DNA from: Morinoia aosen
Taxonomy: Eukaryota > Arthropoda > Malacostraca > Amphipoda > Talitridae
Direction: 5' to 3'
DNA length: 64,000 nucleotides
Assembly: GCA_030386875.1 (NCBI GenBank)
Contig: CM059568.1
Coordinates: 26,778,120 to 26,842,119, forward strand
Of this stretch, positions 44,651 through 56,718 are shown piece after piece; positions within the stretch are counted from its first letter, which is position 1, and the number at the start of each line of letters is the position of its first letter. Position numbers and translations under genes: made by a program. A model generated the notes under the pieces. That model was not told the DNA's origin and did no database searches. It worked only from the letters and a program-made list of their open reading frames with translations.

Positions 44651-45089
44651 AAGAAGAAAGAAAATTCAGTGCTATTTAATGTATTGTATTTTTCGTGTAT
44701 AGAAAGCTTCAAAACTCAGATCATTAAAGATATTGAATTTATTGCTCAACATCTTCACCAATTAATGAACATCATAAAACAAATAACAAATTGTTTTCAA
44801 GCCTCAAGCAAATCATTAGGTCTCTGTAACTACGTTAAGCCATTGATTGACTTCAACACATTGACCGCTTTGTGCATAAACAGTGATTATGTCGCACACC
44901 ACCTGTCACATGTACTTTACTGCGGGTAGTATCATGACAATATTATTGCGCTGAGAATTAATTGTGAATTATATTGTTGACGATAGTTTATAAGTTATTG
45001 AGAAAATATGACACTATGCAATGGAAATGCAAAGTTTATTTTTTGAATGGCTCAACAAATGTTTGGTACTTTTTATTGTAAGAAAAAAA

Positions 45090-45209
45090 ATGCGTCCTAA
45101 TAGAAGACGGAAAACTTCGGTCGTGTGGGAAAGTTGCGCTGGTAAAGCTAGATCGAATAGCAGGTTTTTGAAGTATGAGTGTTTATATCTTCGTCAACGT
45201 GTACTTTAG
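45090..45209 (+). CDS. 39-codon frame, right-arm copy
   Basis: Starts MRPNRRRKTSVVWESC; counterpart of 18884-19003 with the same length and about 10 substitutions. A GTAAGTTATG donor-like sequence follows in both copies. Unknown, possibly not translated. Confidence 0.25.
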   Translation: MRPNRRRKTSVVWESCAGKARSNSRFLKYECLYLRQRVL

Positions 45210-45659
45210 ACGCAGGAGCAGTAAGTTATGAATATGGATTTAAGAATTTTACCTAATGTAACACAAATGAGTGATAATGCAAGCAACAAAATGAAGTCTC
45301 GTCAACTTTATCTATTCATGTACAAAAATTATCCAATACATAATCATTGATTTTCATATGTGAGCTGCAGTAGTGAAATAACCTGAATGAAAACTTTTCA
45401 CATTACGTACTCAGATCTATTTGAGCTCATATGCAAGCTAAATGATTTAATTGAGTATGCCATAAAAATCGTTCTCTATTCAAGTATCGGCGAATCGAAA
45501 ATAGCAAAAGATGCGCTTATCCTACTACGCTTCACGCCTATTTGAGAACATAGCCTTTCGTTTCAAAGTAGGTTCTGATGCTTAGCATAGTTGTTGACTG
45601 TTTTCGAAAAAACCGGGAATCTTGCGCTTGTCCTACTTGTGCTTTTCACACTTCATTTG

Positions 45660-46031
45660 TCTCTTTCTACACACGACAAATTCACTTCAACAGCAGTGAT
45701 GTTATTTTCGGATTGCGCTTTAAGTCAAATTGGTTCAATTTCTGAATGCCCTTATCACAAGGAACCTGCTCTATGAGACCAGCTGTGCATGTAGCAGGGC
45801 ATGTGAGGACGCAAGCAGCATCACACGCTCAATGATTTCACATCCGTCGTCATGTAGCTCGAAAACCGCTGCAAAGAATTGAAACCTGAAGTTTTATATT
45901 GAAATCGACAAGAACATGTCAAGAATGGGATCAACTATTACGCAATCGAGGGTTTGATTTGTCACGACACTTCGTTACATTCTCATGATTCATTAATGAC
46001 GATCAGAATATAACGCGATTTGTACTATCTT
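45660..46031. other. Insertion flank 5' of element 2
   Basis: About 370 bp absent from the left arm, as are the roughly 50 bp 3' of element 2 (59944-59990). Element 2 therefore sits inside a small block that is itself missing from the left arm, either an older insertion or a left-arm deletion. No feature recognised. Confidence 0.4.
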
Positions 46032-46201
46032 TTTGCATGCGCACTAACTCTCGCCCCCTACCCTTAGCGCCTCAAAGGCTTTATAAGCGATAACATGTTT
46101 TCTCTGGGCTCAATCGATCGCGTACCTCGCCTGTACCACACCTGCTACGGACCAAAAAAGTGTACCCCCAAGAAGACCTCCTGCGTTTCACTGCCCGCAC
46201 A
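46032..46201 (+). repeat. 5' LTR of element 2
   Basis: 170 bp, from TTTGCATGCGC (TGTGC in the other LTR) to GCCCGCACA. GGCTTTATAAGCG near 46078-46090 is the likely TATA box. The poly(A) signal is mutated to CAAAAAAG. Confidence 0.85.
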
Positions 46202-46206
46202 TTAAG

Positions 46207-46217
46207 TGGTGGCCAGT
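46207..46217 (+). other. Primer binding site of element 2
   Basis: TGGTGGCCAGT, five bases after the LTR, identical to element 1. Confidence 0.75.
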
Positions 46218-47227
46218 ATAATACGAATTCACGACGTTGTGAGAATACGTTTTAAGATAAAGAAGGTAACAATAAGTACGGAAAGGTGTTGCAACTCCGA
46301 AGATTTGCCGTGCAATAGTAGAAGAATTCTGAAGAAGTTTAGAACGTATCTGGCAGATACACCCATCGGTTATTGTCCTCGGATTCGAGATTCCTTTCTC
46401 GGCGCTCTTGGAATCCTATGCGAAGTTGTCAGCTTGGATAGATACGAGCTCTCCCTTTCGCACAAAAATTCTCATTTTTGACGCCGGCGACGACCTAGAA
46501 GTCGTGTTGGAAATCAGCTTTGGAGGACCAGCCTCTACGACAAGTGACAAGTGCTAATTCAACGAACTAAAAGTGATAACTACAAACTTCAACTATTAAA
46601 GTGTTACCTACAACTACAAAAGTGATAACTACAACGTAAGCCCGGAATCTACGTCTGCGTCATCATTGGCGGTCTTACAGCGACGTCGAGCGCTTTCACA
46701 TCTTCCAGTTCGACGTTTTAAGTTAAGTAAAGATTAACAGAGTAAATATGATATGTGCTTTGCTCGAGGTGCAGTCGCTGTGGCAGTGCGTGCAGTCTGT
46801 GCAGAGCCAGTGGTTAGTTCTTTTTTGCATCTTTTTTTTGCAGTTCATTTTTTTGCGCACCAGCGTTGCAGCGTAGCGAGTGAGTAGTTTTTTGCAGCTT
46901 GTTTTTTGCATCGACCGAGACCGCACAGCTCTGTTTTGCTGCTGAGAGAGTAGAGACGTCAGTCTGAGCTTGGTTGCAGTGTGAGATAGCTGATTAACAG
47001 TTTATCGGACTACCAAATGTTTGCAGGCTGGGACGATATTTTAAGTAAGTGTAACATTAGCGTTGTCATTTTTATTAATGGTGGTCGTAAAAAAATATTG
47101 TGTTCTTGCTTAAAGCTAGAGGTGTGTAAAAATTTATAAAGTAGAGGTGAATTCTTAACTGATGTATATTGATGGTGATAAGATGTGTAAATTTGGATGT
47201 AAATTTCTTTGCTAAAGGAAAAACCAT
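46218..47227 (+). other. Leader of element 2
   Basis: Holds a broken counterpart of the element 1 leader ORF (readable at about 46390-46560 in two frames) and a splice donor TTTTAA|GTAAGT at 47045. The rest has T-rich and CAGT-rich patches and no other frame. Confidence 0.5.
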
Positions 47228-48693
47228 ATGTCTGAGTCTTTCGATTCTGAGGAGTAAATTCATTCTACTACGATTAAAACAAATCGCGGCCAAGTTAGTG
47301 TGCCTAGATTTAGAACTCAGGGTGTTTCAAAAATGACTGATTCTGCAACAGTTGGGGCCAGTGGGCCGAGTACTAGTGCTACAGATAGGACGCTTTTAGC
47401 ACGTGAAATTGCCGCGAGCATGCCTAGGGCAGGAACCATCCTTTCCAATGCAGAAATCCCAATATTTAGAGGCAGGAGAAAGAAGGAGGTTCTGGAATTC
47501 CTTGAAAATAAGAGTTGGCAAACTCATGTTGACAATTTTAAGGCACACATGTTCCTTTTACCAGACGTAACGTCAGATGATAGTAAAAAGGAACTCCTCG
47601 TTAGGTCAGCCAATAAGCAAGTAGGAGATTCTAATTTAATTGTAACAAAATTAGTGAATTCTGACCTGCCATATACTTTCGAGGAAGTGATAAAAATCTT
47701 GGATGATATCTATGTGTGTAGGGGCGAGAAATCGATCCACGCGCTGGCGTGCGATCTAAATCAGTTACAGTTAGTGCGTAATGATGCGTTGGCAGCCCAG
47801 TCGATAACTGATTTCGCTAAGATACGAAAATTGTCAGAGCATCTTTTGAACTCAGCCTCAGTAGCCTGGCAGCGCCACCCGTATTATCAGGCATGTGCAG
47901 ATCAACAACAGTTGAAACGGCTCGTTGGGGACAGTATTGTTTACAGTTTAGCTGTTACGGTGTTAACGCCATTATTAGACGAATCTTTTTCAAAAAAAAT
48001 CTTCGAGTGTCAGTTCAGTACTTCAGAAGAGTTGTTGGCCCCATTGGTAGCTACAGTTAGGAGTCAATTTTTACAGTTAGGAGTCAAAAGAAAATCTTAG
48101 CGGCTCAGTATCCGATGCGGTACGATAAAGAATGCTATTTAGAAGATGTGACTGAAGGTTCAGAGGAAAACGTTGAAGTGCCGGAATCCCTTCAGGAGAG
48201 TGAAGTCTTTTACGGAAATTACGGAAATTACCGTATGGGTCGTTTCACGGGGCGTAGGACTCCCCGTCCTTGGCTAAGAAATCCTCGTGGTAAAGTGAGG
48301 GAATTTAGTGGCTATGTTGGAGAAAGGGGAATAGGTTCCCGGGAGTGTAATGCTTTGCAGGCAGAGAGCAGTTCAAATCAGGCTCCAGTGCACTTTGCAG
48401 CTAGAAAGAGAGGGTCTCCTTTCTGCAGTTCATGCAACATGGTAGGGCACTTTGATTGTAGACCTCAAAGAGACCAGAGTAAATCGAGAGGATATGCTTG
48501 GTTGTGTTTCGCTTGTGGGGGTCATCACTTTATGAGGAATTGTAGAGCATCCGAAAATGAAGTGAAAAACTACAAAGCGTATTTAAGCAGTTACAACGCA
48601 AATAGGGGTGGTAGTAGTCAATCGCGTGGTAGGCATGAGGTGCATTTTCCAGATTCCCAGCCAGATTCTCGGAATTTTTTGTCGAACGAGTAG
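47228..48693 (+). pseudogene. gag: gag of element 2, broken
   Basis: ATG 47228 (MSESFDSEE) meets TAA at 47255, then the frame continues with NRGQVSVPRFRTQ, as in element 1. The capsid-like region has ELLVRSANKQVGDSN and EKSIHALACDLNQL. A 20-bp tandem duplication of ACAGTTAGGAGTCAATTTTT at 48053 shifts the frame; downstream the frame has two knuckle-like motifs, CSSCNMVGHFDC and CFACGGHHFMRNC, both with altered spacing. Stop TAG 48691-48693 follows the slippery site. Confidence 0.85.
48675..48681 (+). promoter_or_regulatory. -1 frameshift slippery site, element 2
   Basis: T TTT TTG in the gag frame (AAT TTT TTG). The -1 frame runs open through it into pol (VERVGCAVGGTSEKE). Confidence 0.7.
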
Positions 48694-49606
48694 GATGTGC
48701 AGTGGGAGGTACTAGTGAGAAAGAGATTGAGCCCGAGAGTCAGATCAGCACTCTCGTAAATCCTAAAGCTGTGGTCGAAAAAATTCCAGATACACCTGAG
48801 ACGAGTAAGTTTGAATCATTCATTGACCCGTTGTTTAAGTGTGGAAATAGGTATGAATTATTGCAAGATAAAGAGCTTGCGGATGAGAACCAACAAAATA
48901 AGGCAGTTGAAGCTTATTTCTCCACTATAGTTCTAACAAGAAATTTTGAGAAAGAAGGCGCTGGTATAATTGTTTTTCGTAAGGCTAGAAAACCTACTAT
49001 AATTTTGAGCAGGAATGATCAGTAATTGAGCGCGCTACTAGATAGCGGCTCTGAAAAGTGCCTCATTAGTTACAAGCCAATTAAGTGCCTGAATGAGAAA
49101 TTAAAGCCTAGTTGTCTGAGCGTCAAAGGAATTAACGGTAAAAGTAATGTTAGTGGAGAAGTAGATTTAACTATCTCAATTCCTGGTACTAACAAAGTCC
49201 TTTAAGACCAGTGCTTTATCGTTAAGGATGCTAAATTCAATTACGATCTAATTTTAGGTAGAGATGAGCTACGTAATGCCGTTATAAATTTCAAAGAAGG
49301 ATCTCTCGAGTGGGAGGGTTTAACAGTGCCTTTCAAAGAAATTGAAGTTGAGCCAGCGATAAGTAGAGAAGCAGTGGTTAGGAGAATTGTAAACAGTGAC
49401 TGTTTACTTTCTGATGTGATAGTTGCCGAGAAGAGCAACAAAGGCGGTCAACGCACGTTGAAAAATAGTATCTGCAGAGAAGAAAAAAAGTCATGCTTGA
49501 GCTAGCGGCAAGGCCAAAGATAAAAAAGGATATCTCCTCTAGTATTTCATTGCACTACGGTCGATGTGCCGGGTAATTCAACGCAATTAATTTATGGTTT
49601 TGTCAT
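48682..49606 (+). pseudogene. pol: pol of element 2, protease part, broken
   Basis: Continues from the slippery site in the -1 frame. TAA at 49023 stands directly before the protease start; the catalytic motif reads LLDSGSEKCLIS with Asp at 49041-49043, and ILGRDEL follows near 49252. A second TAA lies at 49203. The region ends at a MITE, with about 0.6 kb of pol missing compared with element 1. Confidence 0.85.
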
Positions 49607-51087
49607 GGACACCGTCTGAGTAGAAAAAAAGTCCGTTATTTACGGATGGATTTGTCTGAAATTATCACAGTAGGTGTGAAATGATGCAAAGATCATTTGT
49701 TACCTGGACAAAATTTTTGTATCTGCAGTGGATTTTTTTATTTCGAAAAATACGATAAAATAGGTTTTTTTTCAAAATCTTTTTTTTTACAATTTTGAAG
49801 TTACAGAACCAGTACTTCGTTTTTAGATTGCTTATATGTCTATATAACCATAAGGGCTAGGGAATTTTGATAACTTCTTTTTGTGGATTTTGGGAATTGA
49901 AAAAAAAATATTTTTATTTTTTTTATTTTTTCCATGTCGTGTAATTTTCAAAGTAATGGATGCATCGAACATTTGTAGCCCTTATGGATACACCTTGCTA
50001 AGCCCTATCGAATGGTATGTAAACCATTCTTGTAGCTCTAAAATTATGGAAGAAGATGCATTTGAGAAACCAATTATCAAGTTTCCATAAAAACGTGTTT
50101 TTCACACAAAAAATTGTTTTTCTTCTTATCTTTTGAACTACCGGGTTTTTTCAAATGAACTCTTGAGCTTTTGTAGCTCTTTTCAAGCCCTTTCGATTTA
50201 TATAATTTACATTGCTGTAGCTTTGGAACCCTGGAAAAAAATATACATCAAAAGACAATACGTGTAATTCTTCAAAACAATCACTTTTTTATTTTTTCAT
50301 TTTTTTCGACCAAAATACGTTTTTTTAAGTCAAATCCTCTGTTTTGTAGCTCTTTTGTGCTCCGTGGCACAGCGGTTAAGGGATCGGACTTGTATGCTGG
50401 AAGTCGCGGGTTCGTTCCCAGCGCTGGCGCGGAGATTTTCCCCGTTGGGTATAAGGGAAAGCTCAAGCACAATACCCCACTCAACCCAGGTGTCGGAAAT
50501 GGGTACCGGCTTTACGGGGGAACCGTCATGGTGTCCTATATATAGGGTTAGTTATAAGACATTTGAAAAAACCAATGCTAAGATCATATGTATCAGGCTT
50601 GATTGGAAATAAAGCATCCCAAAGATGCCGATGTTAACCTTTAACCTTTAACCTTTTCAAGCCCTTTGGATTGGTGTGCTCGCCATAGCCGTAGCTATGA
50701 TACTGCAGCTGTCATCGAGCTATGAATGAATGCTGCGGTATCATAGATACGGCAGAAGAGCTAAATTCTGAAATTGTCGAAAATTATAAAAAATATTTAC
50801 TCAGCATTAGAATGTTTCGTTTGAATAATGAAAGCACTTTGAGTAGCCCATGAACAAACTATATTGCCATTGCCGCAGAGAAACACGCTTAATTGACTCC
50901 CAATAATGAGAGGGGGCAGGGTTCAAGGTCAAGCACCCCCCCCCCCATCGCTTTCCCCTCTCTGGTGGGCGTAACATTCGGAGTAGACGTAAGCAGAAAA
51001 CACCAATGAAAGCGCAAAAAATCCTCTATTAGATGCATATAAAAACAAAAATCAACACTTATCACGATTTCTACCTAGACGGTGTCT
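49607..51087 (+). mobile_element. TTAA MITE, copy 2, carrying a SINE
   Basis: Ends GGACACCGTCTGAGTAG and CTACCTAGACGGTGTCT. TTAA is kept on the right (51088-51091) but lost on the left, in line with the deletion of neighbouring pol sequence. Interior as in copies 1 and 3, with a 296-bp SINE at 50357. Confidence 0.85.
50357..50652 (+). mobile_element. tRNA-derived SINE, copy in MITE 2
   Basis: Flanked by CTTTT at 50352-50356 and 50653-50657. Pol III promoter boxes: A-like TGGCACAGCGG at 50365-50375 and B-like GGGTTCGTTCCC at 50408-50419. The body is shared with 41688-41979 and the tail is TTAACCTTTAACCTTTAAC. MITE copy 3 shows the unoccupied site near 55910-55920. Confidence 0.9.
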
Positions 51088-51091
51088 TTAA

Positions 51092-51866
51092 AACCGGGTG
51101 CGCCAGTCCTTAATATTACCCCATATAGAATACCTCACAAATATCAAGAGAAATTAGCAAAAATTACCAATGACATGCATTCACACGGAATAATTGAAGG
51201 GCAATGTCTGACTATAACTTTCCCGTAATTGTTGTAAAGAAAAAAAGCGGTGAGCTTAGACCAGTAATTGACTTCAAGTCTCTTATTAAGATTGTGTTGA
51301 AAGAATCGTATCCTATACCCAGAATCGATGAAATACTGTCGACGTTGGGAGGTAACACACTCTTTTCAAACTTGGATTTGCGTTCCGCGTTCCATCAGGT
51401 CGAATTAGATCAAGAGAGTCGGAAATTCACAGCTTTTAGTATAGGGTGTCGGAAATTCTAGTTCCGGCGCATCCCGTTTGGGTTGAGTTTGAGCCCGAGC
51501 GTGTTCCAGAAGGTGATGACCTCTGTTCTTGCGCCTATTCTAGGACAAATGCGCTTCGTCTTTCTTGACGACATTTTGGTATATTCAATGACTAAAAACC
51601 AGCATTTTTCTGACATTGGGAGTGTCCTTACGATGCTTCAGTCTGGGAATTTGTCAATAAAACTTGAAAAATGTCACTTCTTTAAAAAAGAAATTGAATA
51701 TCTGGGACATATTATTGCTGCAGATGGTATTAGGTGTAAGAACTCGGAGAAACTGCAGAACTGTAGGGCTCCCGTATAGGTGAAGGAGTTGACGCAGTTC
51801 TTGGGACTAGCAAATTATTTTAGAAATTTTTTACCTAATTTCACTGAAATTCTTTTAAGGAAAGAT
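51092..51866 (+). pseudogene. pol: pol of element 2, RT part
   Basis: VVKKKSGELRPVIDFKSL, LRSAFHQVELDQES, catalytic FVFLDDILVYS with Asp pair at 51567-51572, KLEKCHFFKKEIEYLGHI. Defects: a shift near 51200, TAG 51459, a further shift near 51480 and TAG 51777. It ends at LLRKD where the 1.7-kb element is inserted. Confidence 0.88.
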
Positions 51867-53589
51867 CTCAGGTAGCAAGAAATTATTAGGCCAATATTGG
51901 GTTGATAATTATTTATTGACCTGATATTGGAATCCTGGATTACAATAATAGGCTAATAACAAGCCGATATCGAAAAAAGATATATATATTTATGATATCA
52001 ACTTGTTATTGGGACAATGTAGTAAATAGTTTTATTTCTAATCTTGAACTAACAGTGTATATATGTATGTACGATATTCATATAAGTGGAAACTATCTCA
52101 TAATAATTAATAATCTCGCAATTTAATAAAATTTGTTAAAATAAAAATTATTATTGCCCAAAAATTGGGCTGGTATTGTACGCCAATAATATGGAGTAAT
52201 TTGTTTAAAATGTACCAATAAAGTTAATGAATAGTTATTGCAGTCATTAATGAGTGCAGATATATTTGACAGTTATCAAGAAATGTGAATACGTTACAAT
52301 AATATGTATATTCAGAATTACTGTAATCACAGGTTCACAGTTCTTGTTTTTTCAGTCGTCCTATGAGTTTCGAAGGTCTAATTTTTTCAAAAATATGCTA
52401 AAATCGTTTGTCATATGTTACTATAGCAATAAATGTCTATATATTGAATTAAGATGATATAATGTCATTTATATAGATGCTATGAATGCCTTAATTTCGT
52501 AACGAAGGTATTGAGTAGGCCTATTCCTACCATATAACCCATTTTGCATGCATCATTTTTTGAGTTAAGCGCTTTCGTGCAATTTTTTAATCACGCATAT
52601 ATATGCTGCTTAGATGAACGTATATATGCTGCTTAGTACAGGTTGCCCGACCACTGGTACGTACGTGCAACACAAAATTTGGACTACGATGCCAAAGAGG
52701 TTTGTAATCATGGATTTTAGATAAATTTTGAATGCAGTTTAATTCATAGTCTTGTAGACGTGTAGGTATGTACATCGGATAACATAGATATCAGAATTAT
52801 ATATATTTCTCGTTTTTGAACCCTTCTGAATATTGATGCGATATTAGAAATTAATTATTGAGCCAAAGTGTTGTTTAAGAAAACACCTCAATATCAAGTC
52901 AATAGTAACACACGAATTAGCTGATACTGGGTTAAAAATAAATTATTATTGGGACAATATATTCCACAAATATCCACTTGATGTCAGAAAATAGGTATTG
53001 GGCCTGTAGTACCCTACTTTAGTTACCCCTCAAACTCAGTTCTAGTCCATTTGTGTTCAGTAATACTAATATGTGTGTATGTAAAATTATCCTAGAAAAA
53101 ACTGCTAACATTTCCATAGTGTATAACCGATACCAACTGCAGGAAAAGTAGGAGTATATACATTAAGTCGCTGCTTCACTCGCCGCAAGCGGAACTTAAT
53201 TGCTAAAGCGGCAACAACTACAGGCTTTACAGGCCAATATTTTTTTAAGGATCTCCTCAATATCAAGTCCATAGTGACACATTAATTAGCTAATATTGGA
53301 TTAGTGAAATTATCATTATCGGGGCCATATGCTTTACAAATATCAACCTATCAGGAATTGAGTATTAAGCCAATGTTATTGTAGGGAACACTTCATTATC
53401 AAGTCAATATTGGCACAATAATTAGTTGATATTAGGTTGATGATAATATTGTTAATGGGACAATATATTTTTCTAATATCAACCGAATTTTCCAAAATAA
53501 GGTATAGCCCCAATGTTCATTTTGAATATCCAGTTAATATTGAGACTGTATATTGGCTCAAAATTAGGTCGATAAATTTTGCTACGTGG
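51867..53589. mobile_element. 1.7-kb element with AATATTGG-like arrays
   Basis: The ends CTCAGGTAGCAA and, at the right, TTGCTACGTGG are inverted repeats with few mismatches; GAT (or AT) appears on both sides. The pol frame resumes exactly (LLRKD / VVFDW). No transposase. Both flanks hold related units of about 130-150 bp with CAATATTGGG, AATATCAAGTCAATA and GGGACAATAT, which read like subterminal repeats. The middle (52050-52800) is AT-rich with nothing recognised. I cannot assign a superfamily. Confidence 0.65.
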
Positions 53590-55157
53590 GATGTTGTTTT
53601 TGATTGGTGCGACGAATGCCAAAAGAGTTTTAAATATATTAAATCTGCTCTGACATCTGAGATGGTTTTAAGACATCCTGACTACACGAAAGACTTTCAC
53701 ATTTTCACACATCTAATTTTGGGATTGGAGCCGTTGTGATGGAGGCTGAGGATTCAAGCAATAAAATAATGCGTCCTGTAGCTTATTTTAGTAAAAGTTT
53801 AAATTCTAGCCAGAAACGCTACAGTACAACGAAGAAGGAATTTTTTGCACTGTATTCAGCTCTTAAAGCTTTCAAATATTTAATTATTGGATATCCTATC
53901 CGCGTTTATACGGATCATCGTCCCTTGGCTCCTCTTTTTGCAAGGAAACTCCCAGAAGATAAAGTCATGGCGAGGTGGTGTATTAATGTTCATTCATTCG
54001 ACCCTATTGTCAAATATCTACCTGGTTAACAGAATGTCGTAGCTGATTACTTAAGCAGATTACCTATAAACTATGATCAATTAACAATTAAAAAACTAGA
54101 GAGCTGTAAAGCTCTGTATTCAGAGTTTGAATCAGAAGCGTGCATCGCAGAGACTCGGTCTCAAATAAAAAAATGACTGTCTAGACAGCCGGGCGGTCTC
54201 AGCGGCTCGTTGCAGAGCGACAATACCGACGCTTGCTTGACACGCAAGGAAACGCAACCGAAACTGATTGATAACGTACCGACAGAGAAAGAAATTTCTT
54301 GGACTATAAAAAATTTATTGACGAGCAAAAACAAGATCCATTTTGTGTTGAGGTTAGAGAAGCGCTACTTCATGGAAATGCGTCCACAATACCTGACTTA
54401 GAGAGTTACGTAATTTTAAAAGACGTATTGTACCGACGGCGACGGATTAATACACGACCAAGTACCATATTAACTTCAGTGGTGCCAACTTCCCTAGTGG
54501 AAAAGGCAGTTTTAGCCATGCATTCAGTGTAACATACCGATGATTTGTACACTTTATATAAATTCAAACTCAAATATTATAACCATTTGGAGAAAACGAT
54601 TGTGAGGAAATTCGCACGAAATTGTGAGGTTTGTAAACTGCTTAAAGCACGACCTTCTGTGCCCATTAATATTTTGACGGCTCCTATAGCGAAAGAACCT
54701 TTTGAAGTTGTTTCAATGGACTATCTTGGTCCTCTCAAGACTACCGATAATGGTAATAAATATAGATTGGTTATCATTGCTCTTTTTTCCAGGTATTGCG
54801 AATTATATGCGATGTCTAACCGTCGAACATACACAGTTATAGCATGTCTAGGAAATTGCTTTAGCACTTTTGGATATCCGAAAACGTTAATGTCTGACAA
54901 CGCACTTGAATTTGGATCGCAAGCAGTGAAGCAATTTGCCAACATCCACGCAATTGCGGAAAGAGAGGTTCTAGCTTTCAGTCCTCATTCGAACGCTATT
55001 GTTGAAAGAAACTATAAAAAAATTACTAATATATTAAAATTAACGTTAACTCATTACCTCAAGCGGAGTGGGATCAGTGCTTGGAGGTCGTTGAAAATGC
55101 ATTGAACAATGCACTAAATTCTACTTTGGGGGATACTCCTAGTTACGTAGTATTTAA
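53590..55157 (+). pseudogene. pol: pol of element 2, RNase H and integrase part
   Basis: RNase H: the first catalytic motif, FTDAS in element 1, is disrupted by a small deletion (reads FTH) near 53703; later motifs RYSTTKKEFFALYSALKAF and YTDHRPL are present. Integrase: CEVCKLLKA, D in VSMDYLGPL, D in MSDNALEF, E in AIVERNY. Shifts occur near 53703 and 55050, stops at 54027, 54530 and others. Ends at TTAA of MITE copy 3. Confidence 0.88.
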
Positions 55158-56344
55158 GGACACCGTCTGGGTAGGAGAAAAGTCCGTTATTTATAGATGG
55201 ATTTCTCTGAAATTTTCACAGTATGTGTGAAATGATGAAAAGATGATCATTTGTTATTTCGACAAAATTTTTGTATCTGCACTGGATTTTTTTTTTTTGA
55301 AAAATATGATAAAATAGGGTTTTTTAAAATCTATCTTCTTTTACAATTTTGAAGTTACAGAACCAGAACTTCGTTTTTAGATTGCTTATATGTCTATATA
55401 ACCATAAGGGGCTACGAATTTTGACAACTTTTTTTGTGGATCTTGGGAGTATTTTTTTTAAAATATGTAACCTTTTTTCATTTTTTTCATGTCGTTTAAT
55501 TTTCCAAATAATTGATGTATCGAAAAATGAAACGCCCTTATTGATACACCTTGCTAAGCCCTATCGAATGGTATTTAAACCATTCTTGTAGCTCTAAAAT
55601 TGTGGAAGAAGTAGCATTTGAGAAACCAATTATCAAGTTTCCAGAAAAAGGTGTTTTTTCACAAAAAAAATTGTTTTTCTTTTTATCTTTTGAATTACAG
55701 GATTTTCTACAATAAACTCTCGAGCGTTTGTAGCTCTTTTCAAGCCCTTTCGATTGGTATAATTTATATTGCTGTAGCTCTGTAACTCTGAGAAAAAATA
55801 TACAACAAAAGACAATTCATGTAATTCTTCAAAATAACCCCTTTTTTATTTTTTCATTTTTTTTTCGACCAAAATAAGTTTTTTTCAAGTCAACTCCTCT
55901 GTTTTGTAGCTCTTTTCGAGCCCTTTGGATTGGTGTGCTCGCCATAGCTGTAGCTATGATACTGCAGCTGTCATCGAGCTATGAATGAAAGCTGCGGTAT
56001 CATAGATACGGCAGAACAGCTGAATTCTGAAATTGTCAAAATCTTCTAAAAAATATTTATTCAGCGTTAGAATGATTCGTTTGAATAATGAAAACACTTA
56101 GAGTAGCTCATGAACGAACTCTATTGCCATTGCCGCAGAGAAACACGCTCAATTGACTCCCAATAATGAGGGGGGGAGGGGTCAAGGTCACGCCACCCCC
56201 ATCGCTTTCCCCCCCTGTGGTGGGCGCACTATTCGGAGTAGACGTAAATGGAAAGTACCAATGGAAGCGCAAGAAAATCCTCTATAAGATGCATATAAAA
56301 ACAGAAAATCAACACTTATCTCGATTTCTACCCAGACGGTGTCC
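55158..56344 (+). mobile_element. TTAA MITE, copy 3
   Basis: TTAA at 55154-55157 and 56345-56348; ends GGACACCGTCTGGGTAG and CTACCCAGACGGTGTCC are perfect inverted repeats. 1,187 bp, no transposase. It interrupts integrase, and the host frame is exactly restored when the MITE and one TTAA are ignored (SYVVF followed by NRDTC). Confidence 0.92.
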
Positions 56345-56718
56345 TTAACAGGGACACGTGTCCTTACTTCCAAGGTGAAAGTTTCGACACCATAGCCTAC
56401 AGTTATGATGAAGAGATAGATTTGGTTAATTTTTGAGCAAAAGAGGCGGATCGTACTGTAGAAAATATTAGGAACCTGATATTGAATAATACCACGGAAC
56501 GGAATATTTGCAGAAATATCAAGCGTAGGGATAAGAACATCATAGTCGGTGACAGAGTCCTTTTAAGGAACCACGCATAGAAGGACAAGCTTGAGCTAAC
56601 TTGGCTAGGTCCTGGTGTAGTCTTGAAAGTCAAGCGTAATTGGGTAGAAATTAGTATTGGCAACAAGGTTCACAGAAGCAATTTGAACCATGTAATATCT
56701 TCAAGAAGGGTTAAATAA
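56345..56718 (+). pseudogene. pol: pol of element 2, integrase C-terminus
   Basis: NRDTCPYFQGESFDTIAYSY, then VGDRVLLRNHA and the GPY/F-like WLGPGVVLKV, ending with a basic tail and TAA 56716-56718. Two nonsense codons (56435 and 56578) interrupt it. Confidence 0.85.

Noticed and set aside
50357..50430. Functional tRNA gene
   Set aside because: A- and B-box-like motifs are present, but no tRNA cloverleaf can be drawn and the sequence continues into a 296-bp SINE with a target duplication.
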